DNA from: Parafrankia sp041008525
Lineage (GTDB): Bacteria; Actinomycetota; Actinomycetes; Frankiales; Frankiaceae
Direction: 5' to 3'
Assembly: GCF_041008525.1 (NCBI RefSeq)
Contig: NZ_JBFLUG010000022.1
Coordinates: forward strand, 1-64,000
DNA: 64,000 bases
The first letter of the stretch is position 1. Each line of letters begins with the position of its first letter. The position numbers were made by a program, and so were the translations under genes. Below are positions 16,872 to 23,980 of this stretch, in pieces. Below the pieces are notes generated by a model. It searched no databases. It had not been told where the DNA came from and saw nothing but the letters and a program-made list of their open reading frames with translations.

Positions 16872-18430
16872 CCGAGCCCGGACCACCGGGCGCTGCCGGG
16901 GGAGGTTCCTGGTTCGAGACCGCTCGGCCTGCGCGCCCGGACCGACGCCGCCCCGCCCCGCCGCAACCGCAACCGCAACCGATGCCGACACCGCACGGGG
17001 GCACCGGGGCGGCGATCTCGGACGCACCTGCGCCGGGGGCGCCAGAGCGGCAGGTGCCGGACGGCACGGTGCCGCCGGAACGCGCGGCCGCGCCGGCCCC
17101 CCGTCCGGCACCTGCCAGCGCGCTCCTTCCCGCGGCGGGCGAGGTACCGGTGGCCGGCGCGGGACGAGGGAGGGCGGGCCGGCATGCCAGCGGCGCCTCC
17201 GCCCCCGCTTCTGCTCCCGCCCTCGAACGCGGAGCCGCGGCGGCGGCGGGTGCCTGGGCTCGGCGCTGGTACTTCCGGGAGATCCTGGTCGCCTGGCTCG
17301 CCGCCCGGGTGGTGGTCGGAGCCGCGCTGGGCCTGACCCGTTTCCTCGCCGACAGCGTCCGGGAGGACAACGCCGCCGGGCTGGAGACGACGGGCCTGCT
17401 CGGCTGGGATGCCGGCTGGTACCTCACCATCGCCGAGCACGGGTACGAGGCGTCCGGGGACGAGAGCCGCCGTTTCTTCCCCCTGCTGCCCCTGCTGGTC
17501 CGGGTGTTCACGGTCCTGCCGGGCCTGGGCGGTCACAGCGGCGCGGTGTTGGTGGTGCTGGTCAACGTGCTGGCGCTCGGGTTCGCGTTGGCGCTGGTCG
17601 GCGTGGCGCGTACGGAGGGTTTCGGTGAGGACGCGATCCAGCGGCTGATCTGGATCTCAGCGCTGGCACCGCCCGCCTTCGTCCTGGTGATGGGTTATGC
17701 GGAGGCGCTGGCCGGGCTGCTCGCCGCCGCCGTGATCCTCGGGGCACGCAGCCGCCGCTGGGAGATCGCGGCCGCCGCCGGGCTACTCGGCGGCCTGTGC
17801 CGGCCGCTGGGCCTGTTGCTGGCCATCCCGGTGGCGATCGAGGCGGCCCGGGGGCTGCGCCTGCCGCTGACTGGCAGGCTCGGGGCGGCGGGGGCACCCG
17901 GGCCGCTGGTCCGTCCCGTGGCGGCCGGCGGGCCGACCGGCCGGGAGATGCTCAGCCGGTTCGCTGCGGTCATCGCCCCGGTTGTCGGCGCCGGTGTGTA
18001 TCTGATGTGGTCCGCCTCGGCGCACGGGGACGGGCTGGCCCCGCTCACCATGCAGCGGGACGCGGCACGGCACGGCAGCACGGGCAATCCGCTCGCGACC
18101 ATCATCGACGCGGCCCGCGGAGCGACGACCGGCGAGCTCGGCACGGCCCTGCACGTTCCCTGGCTGCTGCTCGCCGTGGCGGCCCTGGTGGTGATGGTCC
18201 GTACCCTGCCGGTGTCGTATGCCGTGTGGTCCGGGCTGGTGTTCGCGGCCGTGGTCACCGGCAGCAATCTCGACTCGTCCGAGCGCTACCTGTATGGCGC
18301 CTTCCCGTTCCTGCTGGTGGCCGCCATGGCCACAGCTCGCCGCGAGGCGTGGAATCTGGTGATCACGGTTTCGGCAGCGGCGATGACCGTCTATGCCACG
18401 CTGGCGTTCACGCTCTCCTACGTCCCCTGA
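16868..18430 (+). CDS. PIG-V-like mannosyltransferase family membrane protein
   Basis: About 520 residues from GTG 16868, which overlaps the previous stop by 4 bp and so is translationally coupled. After a disordered Pro/Ala/Arg leader of about 130 residues, membrane helices start at YFREILVAWLAARVVVGAAL. The segment GLLGWDAGWYLTIAEHGY is the WDAxWYxxIAxxGY signature of PIG-V/DUF2029-type mannosyltransferases. VMGYAEALAGLLAA and GLLGGLCRPLGLLLAIP are the matching E-x-L/RP helices. It is the last gene of the two-gene unit, followed by short repeats and a hairpin. Sugar and acceptor are unknown. Confidence 0.83.
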   Translation: MTEPGPPGAAGGGSWFETARPARPDRRRPAPPQPQPQPMPTPHGGTGAAISDAPAPGAPERQVPDGTVPPERAAAPAPRPAPASALLPAAGEVPVAGAGRGRAGRHASGASAPASAPALERGAAAAAGAWARRWYFREILVAWLAARVVVGAALGLTRFLADSVREDNAAGLETTGLLGWDAGWYLTIAEHGYEASGDESRRFFPLLPLLVRVFTVLPGLGGHSGAVLVVLVNVLALGFALALVGVARTEGFGEDAIQRLIWISALAPPAFVLVMGYAEALAGLLAAAVILGARSRRWEIAAAAGLLGGLCRPLGLLLAIPVAIEAARGLRLPLTGRLGAAGAPGPLVRPVAAGGPTGREMLSRFAAVIAPVVGAGVYLMWSASAHGDGLAPLTMQRDAARHGSTGNPLATIIDAARGATTGELGTALHVPWLLLAVAALVVMVRTLPVSYAVWSGLVFAAVVTGSNLDSSERYLYGAFPFLLVAAMATARREAWNLVITVSAAAMTVYATLAFTLSYVP

Positions 18431-18481
18431 CCCGTCCCCCGGCCAGGGGCCCGTCCCCGGCATGTGCCCGGCGCGGCCTGC

Positions 18482-18520
18482 TGACCCGCGGCCGGTTGAC
18501 CCGCGGCCGGTTGATCCGCG
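18482..18520. repeat. 15-bp tandem repeat, 2.6 copies
   Basis: TGACCCGCGGCCGGT occurs at 18482-18496 and 18497-18511, followed by a partial third copy TGATCCGCG. It sits between the mannosyltransferase stop and the hairpin at 18535. It is non-coding as far as I can see. Confidence 0.85.
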
Positions 18521-18534
18521 ACCTCCCGATGATT

Positions 18535-18557
18535 GTGTGGCCGCGATGCGGCCACAC
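18535..18557 (+). terminator. Hairpin terminator after the glycosyltransferase pair
   Basis: A perfect 10-bp stem GTGTGGCCGC/GCGGCCACAC with a three-base GAT loop, followed by TCTT. It lies 104 bp downstream of the last glycosyltransferase stop. The rest of 18431-18719 shows no gene. Confidence 0.7.
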
Positions 18558-18719
18558 TCTTGTGCGCGATCGGCCGCTACGCCAAGGTTTCCCCTCAGGA
18601 GACCCGGCGTTCACAGACCCACCGGGGCCGCGGCACCGATCCGCGGGCGCCGGTGCGGACGTCCGCGCACGGGAGGACCGCCGGCGCGTTGGGCCGGCGC
18701 AGCGGGAGGTGCACGCGTC

Positions 18720-18923
18720 TTGGCGGACAGGGATCTCGAGTACCAGAAGCTGACCATGCCCCCGGGTACCGACCGGCGGACCGCGGTCGCGATCCTCACT
18801 CTGCACGCCGAGTTCGGCGACTGGGAGCTCGACCGCTCCCGGATCCACCCCGATGGGACCCGCCGAGTGGTGCTACGTCGGCGGCGCCGACCGGGCGGCC
18901 TTCCCGGATATCTGCCCACCTGA
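18720..18923 (+). CDS. DUF5703-family small protein
   Basis: A 67-residue protein from TTG 18720, with GGGAGGT about 10 bases upstream. The sequence DLEYQKLTMPPGTDRRTAVA followed by LTLHAEFGDWELDRSRIHPD and GTRRVVLRRR matches the compact DUF5703 pattern (EYR-L-PPG, LT-HAE-G-WEL-R, PDGTR-V-LRR) found across actinobacteria. It is cytosolic, with no membrane segment and no known biochemical role. The longer open frame upstream is low-quality sequence, so the TTG start is preferred. Confidence 0.78.
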   Translation: MADRDLEYQKLTMPPGTDRRTAVAILTLHAEFGDWELDRSRIHPDGTRRVVLRRRRRPGGLPGYLPT

Positions 18924-19160
18924 GTTCGCCCGGTCGCTCCCGGCCGCCCGCTGGCCGCGGCTGCCCGGCGGTGGCGGCACGCTGCCCTGGTTCCGATGGG
19001 TACAACACGTCCTGTTCGGTGTGCCGCCCGCCTGCGTGACAGCGGCGTCCCGTGACGTGAGTATCGCCACGATCTCCCTTCCGCTACGCGGCGGAAGATG
19101 GTGAGGCGGACGGACCGTGAACCACTCCGTCAGACACCCTTCGGCATGTGGGGAGCGATT

Positions 19161-20669
19161 GTGACCGCTACGAGCGACGGGCACCAAAAGCATCGGGTCG
19201 TGATCATCGGCTCGGGTTTCGGCGGGCTGTTCGCCGCCCAGGCGCTGCGCCGCGAGCCCGTCGAGGTGACTGTCGTCGCTAAGACCACACATCACCTGTT
19301 CCAGCCACTGCTTTACCAGGTTGCGACGGGCATCCTTTCCGAGGGCGAGATCGCCCCGGCGACCCGTGAGGTGCTGCGCCGCCAGCAGAACGTGCGGACC
19401 GTTCTCGGCGAGGTCACCGGTATCGACCTCGCCGAGAAGACCGTGACGTCGAACCTGCTGGGGCGCACGGAAGTGCAGCCATACGACAGCCTGATTGTCG
19501 CGGCCGGCGCCGGTCAGTCCTATTTCGGGAACGACCACTTCGCCGAGCACGCCCCGGGCATGAAGAGCATCGACGACGCGCTGGAGCTGCGCGGGCGGAT
19601 CTTCGGCGCCTTCGAGGTGGCCGAGACCTCGCCCGACCCGGCCGACGCCGCGCGCTACATGACCTTTGTCGTGGTCGGTGCCGGCCCGACCGGTGTGGAG
19701 ATGGCCGGTCAGATCGCCGAGATGGCGCATCGGACGCTGCGCCACGACTTCCGGCACGTCGACACCACCAAGGCCCGGATCATTCTCCTCGACGCCGCGC
19801 CGACCGTGCTCGGCACCTTCGGGGAGAAGCTGGCCGCCAAGGCCACCGCGAAGCTGGAGAAGATCGGCGTCGAGATCCAGCTCGGCGCCCGGGTCGTCAA
19901 TGTCGACTCCCGCGGCATCGACGTCGAGGACTCCGACGGCACCCGGCGCCGGATCGAGTCGGTCTGCAAGATCTGGGCCGCCGGCGTCGCCGCCAGCCCG
20001 CTCGGCAGGCAGCTCGCCGAGCAGTCCGGCGCGGTCCTCGACCGGGCCGGCCGGATCCAGGTGCAGCCGGACCTGACCCTGCCCGGTCACCCCGAGGTGT
20101 TCGTCGTCGGGGACATGGCCACCCTCGACCGGCTTCCTGGTGTGGCCCAGGTCGCCATCCAGGGTGGCAAGTACGCCTCGAAGACGATCGCCACCCGGTT
20201 GCGCGGCGGCCCGCCGATGCGCAACTTCGAGTACAAGGACAAGGGCAGCATGGCCACGATCTCGCGCTTCAGCGCGGTGGCCAGCATCAAGGGCGTGCAG
20301 CTCAGCGGGTTCCTGGCCTGGCTGATGTGGCTCGCCGTGCACCTCGTCTACATCATCGGGTTCAAGCACCGGGTGACGACCCTGCTGCACTGGACGGTGA
20401 GCTTCATCGGCCGCGGTCGGTCGGAGCGGACCGTCACCCAGCAGCAGATCTTCGCCCGGTCTGCGCTGCAGCGCCTCGGGGAAGGCTTCATGCCGACCCT
20501 GCCCGACGACTGGGCCTCCCGCGGCCCGTCCGCGGTGACCCGCCCGGCAGCGCAGCCGGGGGCCGTCCCCACGGCCCGGAAGGCGGGAACGGACGCGCCC
20601 CGTCTCACCCCGGACGGCACGCCGTCCGGGGGCGCGGCCTCGGGCAGCACCTCCACCGGCACCGCCTGA
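19161..20669 (+). CDS. NDH-2-type FAD/NAD(P) dehydrogenase
   Basis: About 502 residues. I prefer GTG 19161, preceded by GGGGAG, over ATG 19098. The FAD fold is VVIIGSGFGGLFAAQAL, followed by HHLFQPLLYQVATGILSEGE, typical of type II NADH dehydrogenases. The NADH-binding fold is VVVGAGPTGVEMAGQIAEMA (near residue 173), and VFVVGDMATLDRLPGVAQVA contacts FAD. A hydrophobic pair near the C-terminus (FLAWLMWLAVHLVYIIGF, then LLHWTVSFIG) fits membrane attachment for quinone reduction without proton pumping. A Pro/Ala/Thr-rich tail follows. Two strong hairpins end this unit against the convergent peptidase gene. Confidence 0.9.
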   Translation: MTATSDGHQKHRVVIIGSGFGGLFAAQALRREPVEVTVVAKTTHHLFQPLLYQVATGILSEGEIAPATREVLRRQQNVRTVLGEVTGIDLAEKTVTSNLLGRTEVQPYDSLIVAAGAGQSYFGNDHFAEHAPGMKSIDDALELRGRIFGAFEVAETSPDPADAARYMTFVVVGAGPTGVEMAGQIAEMAHRTLRHDFRHVDTTKARIILLDAAPTVLGTFGEKLAAKATAKLEKIGVEIQLGARVVNVDSRGIDVEDSDGTRRRIESVCKIWAAGVAASPLGRQLAEQSGAVLDRAGRIQVQPDLTLPGHPEVFVVGDMATLDRLPGVAQVAIQGGKYASKTIATRLRGGPPMRNFEYKDKGSMATISRFSAVASIKGVQLSGFLAWLMWLAVHLVYIIGFKHRVTTLLHWTVSFIGRGRSERTVTQQQIFARSALQRLGEGFMPTLPDDWASRGPSAVTRPAAQPGAVPTARKAGTDAPRLTPDGTPSGGAASGSTSTGTA

Positions 20670-20697
20670 CCACGGGCGCGGGCCGGACGGATCCGTC

Positions 20698-20744
20698 CAG
20701 CAGGCCCGGCCCCGGAGCCGAGCGCCCCGGAGCCGGGCCTGCTG
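20698..20744. terminator. Large hairpin between convergent genes
   Basis: A perfect 13-bp inverted repeat, CAGCAGGCCCGGC (20698-20710) and GCCGGGCCTGCTG (20732-20744), with a 21-base GC-rich loop. It lies 28 bp past the dehydrogenase stop and could act on both strands. Confidence 0.65.
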
Positions 20745-20783
20745 CCGTCCGGGCTCGGGCCCCCTGACCGTCCTGCCCGCCGG

Positions 20784-20813
20784 TGACCGCCGCTGCCCGC
20801 GCAGCGGCGGTCA
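20784..20813. terminator. Second perfect hairpin, next to the peptidase stop
   Basis: A 13-bp stem TGACCGCCGCTGC/GCAGCGGCGGTCA with a four-base loop ends 8 bp before the minus-strand peptidase stop at 20822. It probably terminates the peptidase gene and backs up the hairpin at 20698-20744 for the dehydrogenase. Confidence 0.7.
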
Positions 20814-20821
20814 GGCTCCGG

Positions 20822-22213
20822 TCAGGACGAGGCGAGGAAGCGGTCCAGCACGCGGACACCGAACCGCAGGGCGTCGACGGGCACCCGCTCGTCGACGCCG
20901 TGGAACATCCCCGCGAAGTCGAGGTCGGGCGGCAGCAGCAGCGGCGAGAAGCCGAAGCAGCGGATGCCGAGACGGGAGAACGACTTCGCGTCGGTGCCGC
21001 CGGAGAGCATGTAGGGGACGGCGCGCGCCGCCGGGTCCTCCGCCCGCAGCGCCGAGGCCATCGCGTCCACCAGCGGCCCGTCGAACCCGGTCTCCAGCGC
21101 CTGGTCGTTGACCACCCACTCGCGCCGCACCTCCGGCCCGAGAAGCTCGTCGACCTGGCGCAGGAACTCCTCCTCCTGGCCGGGCAGGTAGCGCCCGTCC
21201 ACGTAGGCGGTGGCCTCCCCGGGAATCACGTTCACCTTGTGGCCGGCCGCCAGCTGGGTCGGGTTCACCGTGTTGCGGATCGTCGCGCCGACCATGCGGG
21301 CGATCGGACCGAGCTTCGCGATCGTGCTCTCGATGTCGCCCGCGTCGAGCTCGATGCCCAGTGCCTCGCCGATCGAGTCGAGGAACACCCGCACCGTGGG
21401 CGTGACGACGATCGGGAACTGGTGACGGCCCAGCCGGGCCACCGCCTCGCACAGCTTGGTGACGGCGTTGTCCTCGCTGAGCATCGACCCGTGGCCCGCC
21501 CGCCCGGCCACGGTGAGCTTCATCCAGGCGATGCCCTTCTCGGCCGTCTCGATGAGGTAGAGCCGCAGGTCGTCCGAGACCGTGTAGGAGAACCCACCGA
21601 CCTCGCTGATCGCCTCCGTGCAGTCGGCGAAGTGGTCGGGGTGGTTGTCGACCAGCCAGCGCGCCCCGAGGGTGCCCCCGGCCTCCTCGTCGGCCACGAA
21701 GGCCACCACGAGGTCACGCGGCGGACGACGGCCGGAGCGGGCCATGTCACGCACGACCGCGAGGGTCATGGCGTCCATGTCCTTCATGTCGATGGCGCCC
21801 CGCCCCCACAGACAGCCGTCGAGCTCCTCACCGGCGAAGGGGTGCACGCGCCAGTCCGTCGGGTCGGCCGGGACGACGTCCAGATGGCCGTGGATCAGCA
21901 GCGGTGAGCGGGACGGATCAGAGCCCTCCAGCCGGGTCACGACACTTGTGCGGCCCGGGGCGGACTCGAGCAGGACCGGCTCCAGGCCCACCTCGGCCAG
22001 CTTCTCCGCCACGAACTCGGCGATCGGCCGCTCGTGACCGTCGCCGTTCCCCCGGTTGACGGACTCGAACCGGAGCAGATCCCGACACAGGTCCACCACC
22101 TCGGACTCGGCCGTCAGCGCCGCGCCGGCGCTTGCCGCCTGCCCCGCGGCGGCCGCCGGCCGGTTCTCGGCGGCGGCAGGGACGTCAGGGGGATCGAGGG
22201 ACGCGTTTGCCAT
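20822..22213 (-). CDS. M20/M25/M40-family metallopeptidase (ArgE/DapE-like)
   Basis: About 463 residues from ATG 22213. After an Ala-rich leader of about 30 residues the M20 core follows: PLLIHGHLDVVPAD (zinc His and the catalytic-region Asp), WGRGAIDMKDMDAM (bridging Asp), FVADEEAGGTLGARW (catalytic and metal Glu pair) and the C-terminal metal His in MLSGGTDAKSFSRLG/FHGVDERVP. The dimerisation insert (KGIAWMKLTVAGRAGHGSML) is present. The family hydrolyses dipeptides or N-acyl amino acids; the exact substrate cannot be read. It is cytosolic. It is divergent from the C2H2 microprotein gene and closed at its 3' end by a hairpin. Confidence 0.9.
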   Translation of the reverse strand: MANASLDPPDVPAAAENRPAAAAGQAASAGAALTAESEVVDLCRDLLRFESVNRGNGDGHERPIAEFVAEKLAEVGLEPVLLESAPGRTSVVTRLEGSDPSRSPLLIHGHLDVVPADPTDWRVHPFAGEELDGCLWGRGAIDMKDMDAMTLAVVRDMARSGRRPPRDLVVAFVADEEAGGTLGARWLVDNHPDHFADCTEAISEVGGFSYTVSDDLRLYLIETAEKGIAWMKLTVAGRAGHGSMLSEDNAVTKLCEAVARLGRHQFPIVVTPTVRVFLDSIGEALGIELDAGDIESTIAKLGPIARMVGATIRNTVNPTQLAAGHKVNVIPGEATAYVDGRYLPGQEEEFLRQVDELLGPEVRREWVVNDQALETGFDGPLVDAMASALRAEDPAARAVPYMLSGGTDAKSFSRLGIRCFGFSPLLLPPDLDFAGMFHGVDERVPVDALRFGVRVLDRFLASS

Positions 22214-22334
22214 GACTCCAGTCTGCCCCTCCGGCCATGCGTTCATCGGAGCAGGGACGTAGCGTCGCCACGAGGCGTTCCGCACCGGTTTCCGGCCTGT
22301 GAACGATCCGTGATGGCCCGGCACGCCACCTGGT

Positions 22335-22362
22335 AGGAGGACCCGACCGGCAGGAGGACCCG
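22335..22362 (+). promoter_or_regulatory. Duplicated Shine-Dalgarno element
   Basis: AGGAGGACCCG occurs at 22335-22345 and again at 22352-22362, 17 bp apart. The second copy places AGGAGG at ideal distance from ATG 22365. The first copy has no start codon at suitable spacing. Confidence 0.6.
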
Positions 22363-22364
22363 CC

Positions 22365-22637
22365 ATGACCGTGTACCGATGCCCGCGCGCAGACCTTGGC
22401 TGCGCCGCGGTCTTCCCGACCACCGGCGACCTTGACTACCACCTGAACCTGGCACACGGCTACGGACGACTCCAGCGGTTCTTCGCCAGCATGACGAAAA
22501 CGACGACACTCCCGGTTGGGCCGAAGCCCGTCCGACGGGTCCCGGACGGGCTCGAAGGCGGTTCCGGGACACTCACCACCGCACAGGTACACCACCCGGA
22601 CACCAGAGTCGTGGAGCGGGGCGGGCCAGCCCGGTGA
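22365..22637 (+). CDS. Small C2H2 zinc-finger-like protein
   Basis: A 90-residue protein with a near-consensus Shine-Dalgarno. Residues 6-31 fit a single classical finger: Cys6, Cys13, Phe17, Leu23, His26, His31. This is C-x3-F-x5-L-x2-H-x4-H downstream of the second cysteine; only the six-residue gap between the cysteines is longer than usual. GYGRLQRFFAS follows directly; the last 45 residues are polar and probably disordered. C2H2 fingers are uncommon in actinobacteria and a single one is more likely structural or protein-binding than sequence-specific. It is divergent from the peptidase and 268 bp upstream of the repeat-protein gene. Confidence 0.65.
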   Translation: MTVYRCPRADLGCAAVFPTTGDLDYHLNLAHGYGRLQRFFASMTKTTTLPVGPKPVRRVPDGLEGGSGTLTTAQVHHPDTRVVERGGPAR

Positions 22638-22905
22638 GCACTCCTGCGGGCCCGCGGTGAACGGTACCGCGGCGCAGGCGAACCGTCGCCCCCACGGACC
22701 GCACCCGCAGGAAGCCGGTCCACACCCCCACCAATTCCCCGAGGGCGTCCGCCGCCCGCGCACCCGAAGGAAATCGGGAAATACCGCGGCCCCAAATTCC
22801 CCCAACACACACCCGCAAAGATTCTTTGTTTGGCATGGCCTGCCGAGTGGCAGGCCCCCTGCTGGTGCGGGGCCGCCGCACAGGAATTTGATCCATGGGG
22901 GAACT

Positions 22906-23238
22906 ATGGGAAAGTCCGCACCACGTAGAATTCTCGTTCTTGTTGCGACGGGTGCCACCGTCGCGGCTCTCGGCCTGGGTCCGGGCGCGGTTTCCGCGCA
23001 GGCCTTCTGGGACGACAAGGGCCACCACGAGCAGTACGGCAAGGACAAGTGGGAGAAAGACCGCTGGGACAAGGACCACCGGAAGGACGACAAGTGGGAG
23101 AAGGACGAGTGGAAGAACGACAAGTGGGAGAAGGACAAGTGGGATAAGGATCGTTGGGACAAGGACAAGTGGGAGAAGGACCGCTGGGACAAGGACAAGC
23201 GGGGCAAGGACGACTGGAACTGGGACTGGAACTGGTAG
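22906..23238 (+). CDS. Secreted Trp/Asp/Lys pentad-repeat protein
   Basis: A 110-residue protein with a clear Sec signal peptide (RRILVLVATGATVAALGLG, cleavage probably near AVSAQA at 28-33). The mature chain is almost entirely a five-residue repeat with consensus KW(E/D)KD. Trp lies at 49, 54, 64, 69, 74, 79, 84, 89, 94 and 104, and only positions 59 and 99 of the register carry Arg instead. It ends DDWNWDWNW. There is no Cys and no recognisable domain. GGGGGA precedes the ATG. The regular alternation of Trp with paired Lys and Asp suggests an amphipathic, possibly self-associating or surface-binding exoprotein. No function is known to me. A hairpin follows. Confidence 0.7.
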   Translation: MGKSAPRRILVLVATGATVAALGLGPGAVSAQAFWDDKGHHEQYGKDKWEKDRWDKDHRKDDKWEKDEWKNDKWEKDKWDKDRWDKDKWEKDRWDKDKRGKDDWNWDWNW

Positions 23239-23280
23239 TCCGCTGACCAGGCAGGTTCCACACAGCTGAAGCCGGCCGGG

Positions 23281-23328
23281 GAACGGAATGAGGTGGCGAC
23301 CGGCTCGCCCCGGAGGTCGCCACCGTTC
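23281..23328. terminator. Bidirectional hairpin between convergent genes
   Basis: The inner stem GGTGGCGACC/GGTCGCCACC (23292-23301 with 23315-23324) has a 13-base loop and is extended by GAACGG/CCGTTC outside a small bulge. It lies between the repeat-protein stop and the convergent DUF456 stop at 23359. Confidence 0.65.
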
Positions 23329-23358
23329 CGCGGAGGCCGACGTTTCCGTTCCCCGGCG

Positions 23359-23844
23359 TCAGGTGATCAGCTCACCGACGCCCCAGGCCAGCACCATCGC
23401 GAGTCCCGCACAGATCTCCACCAGGAGCCCGACGCCGAAGGCGAGCGTCGCCGCCCAGGTGGACGCCGCGGCCTGACCGGGGTCGCGCAGGCGGGCGAGT
23501 TCGGCCAGATAGATCCCGGCGAGGCCACCGACGAGCAGGCCGATGACAGGCACGACAAAGAACCCGATCACAGCGCAGACCGCGCCGACGAGCATCGTCC
23601 CGAACGGTGCCCCCGCGGCGGAGGCGGCGCGCCCCGGCAGCACGTACTTGGCCAGCGACCCCACAACGAACAGCGCGCTGATGACCGCGAGCACCAGCCA
23701 GCGCGCGGCTCCGCCACCGTCCGCGATCGTCCACCACACCGCGGCGCCCCAGACGACCAGCAGGCCCGGAAGCACGGGCACCAGGACTCCGACGAGGCCG
23801 AGAGCCATGACCAGGGCGACCGCGAACAGCTCCACGCCGCTCAT
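23359..23844 (-). CDS. DUF456-family membrane protein
   Basis: A 161-residue polytopic protein with four or five hydrophobic helices and many Gly residues. The N-terminus LVGVLVPVLPGLLVVWGAAV is the DUF456 signature (G-x-x-G-x-x-x-P-x-x-P-G), and IGFFVVPVIGLLVGGLAGIY is the second conserved glycine-rich helix pair, followed by the acidic/charged LAELARLRD. The family is widespread and its function is unknown to me. ATG 23844 begins at the first helix. It lies 136 bp downstream of the ABC-F gene on the same strand. Confidence 0.88.
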   Translation of the reverse strand: MSGVELFAVALVMALGLVGVLVPVLPGLLVVWGAAVWWTIADGGGAARWLVLAVISALFVVGSLAKYVLPGRAASAAGAPFGTMLVGAVCAVIGFFVVPVIGLLVGGLAGIYLAELARLRDPGQAAASTWAATLAFGVGLLVEICAGLAMVLAWGVGELIT

Positions 23845-23980
23845 GGCGATGACCTCCCGACACCGGCCCGCCTCCGCGGCGGTGGGCCGCTCGCGCTCCG
23901 CCCTCGTGCCCCGCCCCGGTTCGGGGCGCCGACACCCGCTCCGCCCGAAAATACCCCCCGCCGTGGCTCCCGACCGCCGA

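Noticed and set aside
16911..16920. GGTTCGAGAC resembling a tRNA T-loop
   Set aside because: It lies inside the coding start of the PIG-V-like gene, and no acceptor stem, D arm or anticodon arm can be built around it.
18482..18520. Short tandem repeats as a CRISPR array
   Set aside because: Repeats here and at 29161, 33561, 36736 and 42430 are directly adjacent without spacers, and no cas gene is present.
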